From Lithodes maja (taxonomy: Eukaryota; Arthropoda; Malacostraca; Decapoda; Lithodidae), in NCBI GenBank assembly GCA_037953745.1, contig JBAKBP010007640.1, positions 33,958-97,957 on the forward strand: a DNA stretch of 64,000 nt, read 5' to 3'. Below, piece after piece: positions 32,237 through 40,362 of this stretch (positions within the stretch are counted from its first letter, which is position 1; each line of letters starts with the position of its first letter). A program made the position numbers and the translations under genes. The notes below the pieces were generated by a model, which saw nothing but the letters and a program-made list of their open reading frames with translations, was not told where the DNA came from and searched no databases.

Positions 32237-33307
32237 ATGACGGAGGCGGAAGGAAGGTTACAACGTTTTCGGGGATTTAAGAGCACAGATAAGAAGTTAG
32301 AAGAGGTTAGTATTGTTGTGAAGGATTTGGAAAAGTGGATGAGTGATACGGAGAAATGGAAGGGGGATATTGGTGAGAAAGTTAAGGCACTGTGTGTAAT
32401 GTGTGGTGTGATAGATGGGGAAGGGAATAGGACTAGCGAAGGAAGTGAATGCAGGCCTTTTCTGGCAGTTAATGAGAGCCTAGAGATAGTATTGAAAAGG
32501 GTAGATGAACTGGGAGCAGAGAATATGGCATTGAAGGAGCAGCTGAAGGAATACGAAGGACGTTTCACGGAAGTAAAGGAGTCGACTGCATGGACGGTGG
32601 TAGGTAAACAAAAAGTCAAGGATTTGGAGGATATTATGAAAGAGCAAAAGGAAGAAATGAATATGACCAAAAAAAGTTTTGAGAGTGCAGTTGTAGGGGT
32701 CATGAAGAACAAGGAGAGTGTCGTGAGGGAGGCTATGGACAGGGATAGGGGTGTAATCTTGTATGGAGATATAGAGACTCATATGAATGATAATGGAGTG
32801 AGAAAAGTGAGGGATATGGAGACAGTGAAGGAGGTCTTGAAAGGTGTGGGTGAGGACGAATATGGATGGGAAGGGCAGGTGGAGGAGATCAGTAGGATAG
32901 GTAGATATAAAAGGGGAGAGATGAGACCTATAAGGGTACAGTTTAAAACTAGGGTAGTGGCGGAGACTGTGACAAATTTTAGTTGGAGGCTAAATACAAA
33001 TGATAAACTGAAACACATAAGACTAAAGAAGGATTTGAGTATAGAACAAAGGAAAAAAATTAAGGAATTACAAGAAAAGGCTGATGAAAATAATGGAAAG
33101 TTGGATGAGGAGGATAAGAGAAATTTTTACTGGAGAGTGAGGGACGGAAAAGTGAGGAAGTGGTTTATAAGAGTAGAAAGGAGGGGGAGATCAGGGAGGG
33201 GAGAGAATGTGATGAGAGTTGTGACGGAGGAGGAGAACGGGGTGGAGGTGTCACAGGGAGAGACAGGAGACAAAGAGGCAGACCCAGTAGTGCTAACAGG
33301 GGAGTAG
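32237..33307 (+). CDS. LINE-B ORF1 protein
   Basis: The ATG at 32237 (an upstream open stretch to 32186 lies in LINE-C sequence) gives about 356 residues. It is rich in Lys/Glu, with coiled-coil heptads at about residues 85-130 and 140-175. A central block ISRIGRYKRGEMRPIRVQF and a C-terminal NFYWRVRDGKVRKWFIRV resemble the second half of ORF1 proteins with an RRM-like fold, and related wording appears in LINE-D (FFYWRLVGTKKRKWFI) and LINE-E. It would bind the element RNA. The stop at 33305-33307 is about 40 bp before the likely ORF2 ATG. Confidence 0.8.
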   Translation: MTEAEGRLQRFRGFKSTDKKLEEVSIVVKDLEKWMSDTEKWKGDIGEKVKALCVMCGVIDGEGNRTSEGSECRPFLAVNESLEIVLKRVDELGAENMALKEQLKEYEGRFTEVKESTAWTVVGKQKVKDLEDIMKEQKEEMNMTKKSFESAVVGVMKNKESVVREAMDRDRGVILYGDIETHMNDNGVRKVRDMETVKEVLKGVGEDEYGWEGQVEEISRIGRYKRGEMRPIRVQFKTRVVAETVTNFSWRLNTNDKLKHIRLKKDLSIEQRKKIKELQEKADENNGKLDEEDKRNFYWRVRDGKVRKWFIRVERRGRSGRGENVMRVVTEEENGVEVSQGETGDKEADPVVLTGE

Positions 33308-33348
33308 GGTACGGACTGGAGGAGCGGGATGGTGTAATTGCTGAAGGA

Positions 33349-36348
33349 ATGGTAGATGGATTAAGGATTATGTTTAGTAATGTGGATGTGTTTACTCAGG
33401 ACAAGAAAAGAGAACTGATATGTAGGATGCAGGATGAAGAGGAAAAACCTGATGTCATAGCCCTACAGGAAGTAAGACCAAAAAATGTTAGAATTGAAAG
33501 GGAACTGGTGGAATATAGTTTGGAGGGTTTTGAGTTATATGAGAGAAATGCTATTGGAGCAGAGGTTGGAAGAGGACTGTTTATTTATGTAAGAAAAGAG
33601 CTCAAGGTTAATGAGGTGGATATGAGACAGCAGTATTGTGAGTATTTGTGTATTGAAGTAAAATGTGTAAAAGGATCAATTCTAATTGCCTCTATATATA
33701 GAAGCCCAAATAATAGCAGGGGAGAGGATGATAACCTACTGAAAGTAATGGAGGAGATAGATAATAGAGAGAACAAATATAAAATTTTGATTGGAGATTT
33801 CAATTTGCCAAGGATCAACTGGGCAAATTGTACTACTCCAGCGGGACAGGGTAGCCTGGAAAATAAGTTTATAGAGAAAGTGAGAGATTGTTTTTTAACG
33901 CAACATATTGTAGAGATGACAAGATATAGAGATGGGACGCAGGGGAGTGTACTTGATTTGATTTTTAGCAATGAAGAGGATATAGTGGAACATGTTAATG
34001 TGGATAGCCCTATAGGTCGTAGTGACCATGCCTGTATAAGTTTTAGTTGTAACATTAAATCGGAGAGGGATAATAGAAGCAATAGAAAAATATATATGTA
34101 TGATAGAGCAGATTATGAGCTGCTGAGACGGTGTTTGGACATTGACTGGGGGGAATATTTGAACGGTGAAGACGCTGAAGGAATGTGGAGGAAAATTAGA
34201 GTCAAACTGGAGAATGCTGTATCCAAAAGTGTACCAGTAAGGGAATATAAGGATAAAACAAAATTGAGGAAAAGAACTAACCCAGAATTGCCAATGAAAA
34301 GAAAGCTTTGGATATTGATTAGAAGAAAGAAACGATTGTGGGAAAGATTAAAATTGTTAAAAAAGAACAGGGGGTCTAGTATAGAGGCTAAGGAAGTGGA
34401 TCTGGAACGTAGACAAATAAACAATAAAATAAGGTGGGAAACAAGGAGGGGGGTGAAGGAGAGGGAGAGAGAGATAGCTAGAAATGTGAAGGATAATCCA
34501 AAAATATTCTGGAAGTACATTCAGGAAAAGTTAACAAGAAGAGTAGGGATCCCAGAGCTGGTGGGGGGGTTGAATGATGGGAGTAGAGCGGAGACTGATA
34601 AGGAGAAAGCAGAGGTGCTGGGGAAATACTTTGGGGGGGTACTAACAGTGGAGTCGGAGGATGCAGTGCCTACTATTCCCATCAAACAGGCGCCGGCACT
34701 GGAACTAGTAGAGTTTTCCCATGCTAGAATAAGAAGGGCTATAGAAAAAATGAACAGAAGTAAGTCACCGGGACCGGATGGGATACACCCAAGAATCATA
34801 AAGGAAGGAGGGGAGATGTTAGTAGAGCCATTGAAAATGTTATTTGAGGTATCGTTTAATACAGGACAAATCCCGATGGACTGGAGAGAGGCGAACATAA
34901 CAGCTATATTTAAGAAGGGAAAGAGAAATGACCCAGGGAATTATAGACCAGTCAGTTTGACAAGTGTTGTGTGTAAACTAATGGAAACGGTAATTAGAGA
35001 AGGAATAATGGATCATATGAAGTCAAACCAACTTTTCAGTGGGAGACAGTTCGGATTCTTGCCGGGGAGGTCGACGGTACTACAGCTAATTAAGGTGGTA
35101 GATGATTGGATGCAAATTCTAGAAGATGGTGATGTAATAGACGTGGTATATTGCGATTTTATGAAGGCCTTCGATAAGGTCCCACATAAAAGGTTAATAG
35201 AGAAAGTTAGAAGCTATAATATAGGGGAGAAATGTGTGAAATGGATAGAAGCCTTCCTGAAAGATCGGAGACAGAGGGTATTGGTGAATGGAATAGGCTC
35301 GGGGTGGAGGGAAATTACAAGTGGGGTACCTCAGGGATCTGTGTTGGGACCACTGCTGTTCGTTATATTTATCAACGACTTGCCTGAAGTTATAACTAAT
35401 GGAAGTGAGGTATACCTGTACGCGGATGACACTAAACTGTATAGAAGAGTGAGGAGTAAGGAAGATATGGGTTTGCTTCAAGGAGATGTGGAGGACATGA
35501 AGGGATGGTCTGAGCATTGGTTAATGCCTTTTCATCCAAAAAAATGCAAGTACATGCGGATTGGGACCAGCAAGATAGACAAGGTAGGATACAGTATGTA
35601 TGAAGCGATGGAGGAAGTGAGTGCAGAAAAGGATATAGGAGTAGTGATAGACAATAAGTTAAATTTCTCAGAACATTTAGCGGAAAAGATAAACAAAGCC
35701 AATAGAATTGTAGGGCTGATAAGGAGGACATTTGTGTCACTTGACGAAGAAATCTTCAGGAATCTATATACAGCGCTGGTTAGGCCGCACCTGGAATATG
35801 CAAACCAGGTGTGGGCTCCATATATGGTAAAGGATATAGAAGCAGTGGAGAAAGTGCAGAGGAGAGCTAGCAAGCTGGTACCAACGTTGAAGAACGCAGG
35901 CTATGAGCAGAGGTTGAGGACACTGGGGCTTCCGACACTGGCATATAGGAGAAAGAGAGGGGATATGATAGAGACTTTTAAGATAGTGTCAGGAAAGTAC
36001 GATGAGGATGTGTGTGAAGGTATCTTCTTGATGCGGGAGGGAACAAGAACGAGAGGACACTCTAAGAAAATTTACAAAGAAAGAAATAGGCTTGAGAAGG
36101 CAAAGAACTCATTTTGTGATAGAGTGGTAAATGAGTGGAACGCACTGCCCCAGTATGTAGTCGATTCCAAATCAATAAGGGAGTTTGAAAGTAATCTTGA
36201 TAAAGCATGGGGAAGACAAGATTTGAAGTTTGATTATAAAACAAAAATACAGAATAGTAAAAATGTTGCGTCTGCTACCGCCGCCGCCAACACCGTGAAC
36301 GACCGCAGCAGTGCAAGTACTGGTACTGAGCTGGATACACAGGCATAG
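33349..36348 (+). CDS. LINE-B ORF2: endonuclease-reverse transcriptase
   Basis: The open frame begins at 33160, overlapping ORF1 in a different frame; the first ATG before the endonuclease is at 33349, giving about 999 residues. Endonuclease: MFSNVDVFTQDKKREL, ALQEVRP, GRGLFIYVR, IYRSPNN, GDFNLPRINW, GRSDHACISF. RT: SKSPGPDGIHPRI, NYRPVSLTS, FGFLPGRSTVLQL, YCDFMKAFDKVPHKRL, SGVPQGSVLGPLLF, and catalytic YADDTKLY (about 35419). The C-terminal part ends with WNALPQYVVDS and a Ser/Thr/Ala-rich tail. Intact and CR1-like. Confidence 0.92.
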   Translation: MVDGLRIMFSNVDVFTQDKKRELICRMQDEEEKPDVIALQEVRPKNVRIERELVEYSLEGFELYERNAIGAEVGRGLFIYVRKELKVNEVDMRQQYCEYLCIEVKCVKGSILIASIYRSPNNSRGEDDNLLKVMEEIDNRENKYKILIGDFNLPRINWANCTTPAGQGSLENKFIEKVRDCFLTQHIVEMTRYRDGTQGSVLDLIFSNEEDIVEHVNVDSPIGRSDHACISFSCNIKSERDNRSNRKIYMYDRADYELLRRCLDIDWGEYLNGEDAEGMWRKIRVKLENAVSKSVPVREYKDKTKLRKRTNPELPMKRKLWILIRRKKRLWERLKLLKKNRGSSIEAKEVDLERRQINNKIRWETRRGVKEREREIARNVKDNPKIFWKYIQEKLTRRVGIPELVGGLNDGSRAETDKEKAEVLGKYFGGVLTVESEDAVPTIPIKQAPALELVEFSHARIRRAIEKMNRSKSPGPDGIHPRIIKEGGEMLVEPLKMLFEVSFNTGQIPMDWREANITAIFKKGKRNDPGNYRPVSLTSVVCKLMETVIREGIMDHMKSNQLFSGRQFGFLPGRSTVLQLIKVVDDWMQILEDGDVIDVVYCDFMKAFDKVPHKRLIEKVRSYNIGEKCVKWIEAFLKDRRQRVLVNGIGSGWREITSGVPQGSVLGPLLFVIFINDLPEVITNGSEVYLYADDTKLYRRVRSKEDMGLLQGDVEDMKGWSEHWLMPFHPKKCKYMRIGTSKIDKVGYSMYEAMEEVSAEKDIGVVIDNKLNFSEHLAEKINKANRIVGLIRRTFVSLDEEIFRNLYTALVRPHLEYANQVWAPYMVKDIEAVEKVQRRASKLVPTLKNAGYEQRLRTLGLPTLAYRRKRGDMIETFKIVSGKYDEDVCEGIFLMREGTRTRGHSKKIYKERNRLEKAKNSFCDRVVNEWNALPQYVVDSKSIREFESNLDKAWGRQDLKFDYKTKIQNSKNVASATAAANTVNDRSSASTGTELDTQA

Positions 36349-36421
36349 TTTGCCTTTTTCCAGAGGATCTACTGTAAGAATACTGTAAGAAACAACTACA
36401 ACTCTGCTTGCCCGCTGCCAT

Positions 36422-37288
36422 TTCAGTGGAAGTAACCAATAATTAAAAACAAAAACACCTGTATTTTGTATCTGATTAAAAATAAAAGAAAACCCTAGTT
36501 TTAAAAAACGTGAAAATAACTACCTGGGACAGACCCCAGGTAGCGCCGTCCCCGTCAGTGCCACCACAATGGAAAAAAATTAAAATGGAAAAAAAAAAAA
36601 AAAATGAAAAGTGGTGTCTGCAAGGTCACCGCGGGCAGGTGGGGATCGACTTGGCTACCCTTTGGGGGTAGCCCAACCGAGATGCGTGGAGAGACCACGC
36701 ACAGGATGGCAGATGTGTGTGGTGCAAAAACTTTAACCAATTTTGCACACTGTTTTTAGCTTATAGCAGTGACAATGCAATATCCACGGTACTCAGCAAG
36801 ACCCTACACGTGCATTGTCCTGCCTCCTGCTATTGTGCGGTTCCATTTCCGATACGTTCTTCTTAGTAGCATCCGACATTATTCAGAAGATTCCTTGTTC
36901 GGTGCTTGAGGACTTTACAACACTTTCTTTCAAAAAGGAGTGACAGCTATAATTGATTAAAGTAACGTTAAGTAAACCTTCTTCTTGTTTGCATTAGATC
37001 ACTCTTGTGATTTAATTAAGTTAACTATCTTTTCCTTGTGTACCATAACTAAGCAACCATATGTTATAGGTAATAGGCTGTTTCAGAGAACATCAGCCTA
37101 TAGTAGAAGCACATACTGTAGATACTGAGAGTTAAGATACCCCGCTATCGCAGATATAACTCTGGAGGGTATATGTGTTCTTTGTTCGACGGGATTATAT
37201 ATCAGGGGTTGGATCTAGCGTTTCCGTTGTTGCATTTATGCCAGTCTAGTCCAATGTATAAGAGCCACTGATTTACCGATCATAACAA

Positions 37289-37290
<2 letters not shown>
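36422..37290. other. Probable LINE-C 5' UTR and unassigned sequence
   Basis: No gene. 36422 to somewhere near 36700 probably belongs to the LINE-C 5' UTR on the minus strand; the A-rich tract at 36570-36605 and the CCTGGGAC/CCCCAGGT inverted pair at about 36521-36541 lie here. The rest is unassigned AT-rich sequence. Confidence 0.4.

Positions 37291-37291
<1 letters not shown>

Positions 37292-37329
<38 letters not shown>
37292..37329. repeat. (AC)n microsatellite
   Basis: Pure AC repeat directly abutting the 5' end of a truncated LINE-D. The matching tract at its 3' end is 37931-37954. Confidence 0.95.
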
Positions 37330-37331
<2 letters not shown>

Positions 37332-37928
37332 TGATAAGACCAAGATTAGAATATGCAGCAGTGATATGGTCACCACATTTGAAAAAACATATAAACAAAT
37401 TAGAGAAAGTCCAAAGGATAGCAACGAAGATGATCCCAAGATTGAAGGAGTTGACATATGAGGAAAGACTTAAGACACTACAACTGCCTACCTTGAAAGA
37501 GAGAAGGGAACGAGGCGACTTAATAACGATGTTCAAGGGAGTAAAAAGTTTGGAACGAGTAGATAGGGAAGATCTATTCGTGAGGGATAATGGAAGGACA
37601 AGAGGGCACGAGTTTAAGCTGAGGAAGGGCAGATGTCGTAAGGACACAAAGAAATTCAGCTTCCCATATAGGAGTATAGAGACTTGGAACAACTTGGAGG
37701 AGGAGGTGGTGAGAGCGAGGAACATTAACATGTTCAAATCTAGGTTGGATAAAAGTAAATATGGAAATAGGGCAACATAAGTTATGATATGTTAGTCCAA
37801 AATACTGGGAACTGGGAATATCCATTACGATACTTGTCTAAGTAAAATGGATTGATTATAAAGTAACTAAGACAGGACAACACGAGCGCTGCTCAATTCC
37901 TGTAAACTACAAATAGGTAAATAGGTAA

Positions 37929-37930
<2 letters not shown>
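37330..37930 (+). mobile_element. LINE-D, 3' fragment
   Basis: Nearly identical to 42735-43335, including the stop and 3' UTR. It starts within the RT C-terminal domain and ends in AAATAGGTA repeats, with (AC)n at both junctions. A stem-loop sits at 37872-37903 (ACAGGA...GAGCGCTGCTC...TCCTGT). Confidence 0.9.
37331..37780 (+). pseudogene. LINE-D ORF2 C-terminal fragment
   Basis: The last 149 residues of ORF2, after the RT palm: RPRLEYAAVIWSPHLKK, RIATKMIPRLKEL, LPTLKERRERGDLI and WNNLEEEVV. Identical to the same part of 42736-43185 as far as I compared. Truncated, so no activity. Confidence 0.9.
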
Positions 37931-37959
<29 letters not shown>

Positions 37960-37965
37960 AACAGA

Positions 37966-38343
37966 CAAATTGGGCTTGTCTCCTTTCATGTGTTAGCCTC
38001 AGTTCACCTAGCTGTAAATAGGTACCTGGAATAAGTGGACGACGTTGTGACGTCCCATCTGGGGTTGGCAAAAATGGTACAAGGCGAGATGGGTATCATA
38101 TGGTTCACCTAAGCTGATGGCTACCTAAGCCTTCGGGCGAGACGGTACCGTCTATAGTGAGAATGGTACCATACAGATCCACCCTAAGCCTTCGTTTCCG
38201 ATGTCGCCAATTGGCTAAAAATACAGACTACACACACATCCACAGCCATTCCAACGATACATATAACACCTACACATATAGGAGGCGGGAAATAACGAGC
38301 ATGCTCACTCCCGCAATACAACTAGAGTAAGTACAACTAGAGT

Positions 38344-38347
<4 letters not shown>
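37966..38347 (+). mobile_element. SINE, tail type E (head missing)
   Basis: It begins in the body right after the tRNA head (GACAAATTGGGCTTGTCTCC) and lacks the Val-type tRNA part. The end matches the 3' end of LINE-E: GGCGGGAAATAACGAGCATG, then ACAACTAGAGTAAGT twice. (AC)n tracts lie on both sides (37931-37954 and 38348-38382). Confidence 0.85.
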
Positions 38348-38381
<34 letters not shown>

Positions 38382-38383
<2 letters not shown>

Positions 38384-38866
38384 CCCGTAGCCTAGTAGGT
38401 AGAGCTCTCGTCTCACACACGAGGGGTTGGGGGTTCAATCCCCGGCCGGGCGGAGACAAATTGGGCTTGTCTCCTTTCATGTGTTAGCCTCAGTTCACCT
38501 AGCTGTAAATAGGTACCTGGAATAAGTGGACGACGTTGTGATGTCCCATCTGGGGTTGGCAAAAATGGTACCAGGCGAGATGGGTATCATATGGTTCACC
38601 TAAGCTGATGGCTACCTAAGCCTTCGGGCGAGACGGTACCGTCTATAGTGAGAATGGTACCATACAGATCCACCCTAAGCCTTCGTTTCCGATGTCGCCA
38701 ATTGGCTAAAATACAGACTACACACACATTCACAGCCATTCCAACAGTACATAAAACACTCAACATGCATTTCACGCAATACATTCCCAGTTAAGTAGGC
38801 GCGATAATAATGAGCTTAGCTCGCATTGCGTGGATTCCCCTTGACGAACAAGTAACTGAGTAACTG

Positions 38867-38871
<5 letters not shown>
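38382..38871 (+). mobile_element. tRNA-Val-derived SINE, tail type G
   Basis: The head (38383-38455) resembles tRNA-Val: A box TAGCCTAGTAGGT, loop with a CAC anticodon, B box GGTTCAATCCC. The body is the same as the other SINEs; the tail differs (GGCGCGATAATAATGAGCTT...GGATTCCCCTTGACGAACAA), ending in AACTGAGT repeats. Flanked by (AC)n tracts at 38348-38382 and 38872-38935. Probably transcribed by RNA polymerase III. Confidence 0.88.

Positions 38872-38935
<64 letters not shown>
38872..38935. repeat. (AC)n microsatellite
   Basis: About 32 AC units between the SINE 3' end and the LINE-D 5' end. Confidence 0.95.
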
Positions 38936-38937
<2 letters not shown>

Positions 38938-39199
38938 CACAGTCAGACCGTGGTGGAGGGCGGACGTGCTTGAGACAGCTGATTCAGCCAGCGCCTGTTT
39001 GGTGGTTTGGTATTTTTGTAGCGTTCATATGTGTTGTCCTTTTGTTTATTAATTATAATTTAAATGCAATTAGTGAATATACTCCCTAGTTAAAACAGGT
39101 GAGAGTTGAGTTTGATTTGAGTAGGAAAAAAAAAAGTAATGGATATTCCCACCGAAACTTGTGGAGCCGAACAGGTGTAAACAAAGGCCAGCTGGCAGT

Positions 39200-40309
39200 A
39201 TGGCCAGCGGTGGGAGGAACCGGCTCAGCCTGCCCCCAAGCAGGGTAACCAGAGATCCTTATGATCGTGATCATGAGGTATTTGATATTTCAGGGTTCTC
39301 AGAGGAGGGAGTAGCAATATCTGCATTTGCGGTGAGGTTGAATAAACTGGAGCGGAAGCTAGAGGAACAGGAGACAAAAAGCTTAGATTATGAACGAAGA
39401 GAAAAAAGAATGGCAAACCAAATTGGTATTTTGAAGGATGAGAATTACGTGTTAAGGGTTTGTATTAGCGAAATGCAGGAAGAAATGGACAGGATGAAGA
39501 AAGATATGAAGGATGTTGAATTAAAGAAGGATGAATTTCAAAAGAACGAGGAGGTAAGGAATTTGAAATTTTCGGAGATAGTAAAGGAGCAACAGATACA
39601 TAGGCAGGGAGGTAACTTTGAAAAGGATGTAGTTAAGGTAATTAGACAGAAGGAAAATCTAGTGAGGGAGACTGCTGGAAGAAAGAAATGTATTGTGATA
39701 AGAGGAGATAAGGAGAAACACAATGTAAAGAGAGAGGAGAGAAGTAGGATAGAGAGAGACCGAGTGAGGGAGATTCTACAGGTAGTGGACGAGGGTGTGA
39801 GAGAGTGGGAGAATGAAATTGAAGACATGCATAGAATTGGAAAATATAAACAAGAGTCTAGCTTGTCTAGGCCAATGAAAGTGCAGTTTCGCACAGTAGG
39901 AATAGTAGAGGAAATCATGAATAATAAATGGAGGTTGAAAGATAAGGATTGTCTGAAGCATATTTACATCGAAAAAGACTTGGACTTAGATGAAAGAAAC
40001 AAAATGAAAAGTTTGAGGGATGAGGTGAAGGAATTGAATGCCAAAAGAACAGAACAAGAAGTGGATTTTTTTTATTGGAGACTGGTAGGAACGAAGAAGA
40101 GGAAATGGTTCATCAAAAGCCCACAGAGGAGGACGGAGGGGCAAACAGAGAACTTAGGGATGAACGGTCGGACAGGGGAAGCGAGTACCAGTACCGAAGG
40201 ACAGGAGGGAGAGACTGGTGTAAACCAGGAACAAGTGAGAGGAACAGGGCAGGTGGAGAGCACGGGGGAGCAAGGGAGAGAAGGTGGAGTGGAAGCGGGG
40301 GGGGAGTAG
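39200..40309 (+). CDS. LINE-D ORF1 protein
   Basis: The first in-frame ATG is at 39200 (the frame is open from GTG at 39161), giving about 369 residues. A long coiled coil covers about residues 50-130 (LNKLERKLEEQETKSLDYER). The middle carries RKKCIVIRGDKEKH and DMHRIGKYKQ; the C-terminal region has FFYWRLVGTKKRKWFI, then a Gly/Glu/Thr-rich acidic tail. The layout matches the LINE-B ORF1 and probably forms an RNA-binding trimer-like protein (inference from the coiled coil). No zinc knuckle is seen. The stop overlaps the ORF2 open frame. Confidence 0.8.
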   Translation: MASGGRNRLSLPPSRVTRDPYDRDHEVFDISGFSEEGVAISAFAVRLNKLERKLEEQETKSLDYERREKRMANQIGILKDENYVLRVCISEMQEEMDRMKKDMKDVELKKDEFQKNEEVRNLKFSEIVKEQQIHRQGGNFEKDVVKVIRQKENLVRETAGRKKCIVIRGDKEKHNVKREERSRIERDRVREILQVVDEGVREWENEIEDMHRIGKYKQESSLSRPMKVQFRTVGIVEEIMNNKWRLKDKDCLKHIYIEKDLDLDERNKMKSLRDEVKELNAKRTEQEVDFFYWRLVGTKKRKWFIKSPQRRTEGQTENLGMNGRTGEASTSTEGQEGETGVNQEQVRGTGQVESTGEQGREGGVEAGGE

Positions 40310-40362
40310 AGTCTGGGAATATTGGGGAAAGAGAAAAAAAGAAAGGTGTAAGAAGGGGGGAA

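Larger units (their letters stand above)
32214..36391 (+). mobile_element. LINE-B, nearly full-length
   Basis: A plus-strand LINE inserted into LINE-C with an ACAAC target duplication. Both ORFs are intact. The 3' end has two TACTGTAAGAA repeats (about 36369-36391). The 5' UTR is very short (32214-32236), so slight 5' truncation cannot be excluded. The copy at 12638-14733 is almost identical. Confidence 0.9.
27896..36421 (-). mobile_element. LINE-C, minus-strand L2/CR1-group LINE, interrupted
   Basis: ORF1 (PHD finger and CCHC knuckles) and ORF2 (endonuclease-RT) are on the minus strand. The 3' tail is a (TTA)n run (27896-27915 on the plus strand). It is split by a plus-strand LINE-B (32214-36391) that inserted near the ORF1 start with duplication of ACAAC (32209-32213 and 36392-36396). 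Removing LINE-B leaves ORF1 in frame from an ATG at 36421. The 5' UTR probably extends beyond 36421, but its end is not defined. Confidence 0.85.
30988..36421 (-). pseudogene. LINE-C ORF1: PHD finger and CCHC knuckles, split
   Basis: The coding parts are 36397-36421 (the first residues) and 30988-32213; the intervening LINE-B is not part of it. A C4HC3 PHD-type finger lies at the N-terminus (a CSC pair, then GCYSCGTYFHVNC and WHCTVC). A middle region resembles an RNA-binding ORF1 core. The C-terminus has CCHC-like knuckles (CYHCQGFGHTSDRC, CNFCAGTHNSKDC and KCINC). It would bind LINE RNA, and the PHD finger may bind chromatin. The minus-strand open frame running on from 32214 to 32712 is only the shadow of LINE-B. 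Confidence 0.85.

Noticed and set aside
32214..32712. N-terminal extension of the LINE-C ORF1 on the minus strand
   Set aside because: It lies wholly inside LINE-B ORF1 on the opposite strand; the target duplication shows LINE-B inserted there.
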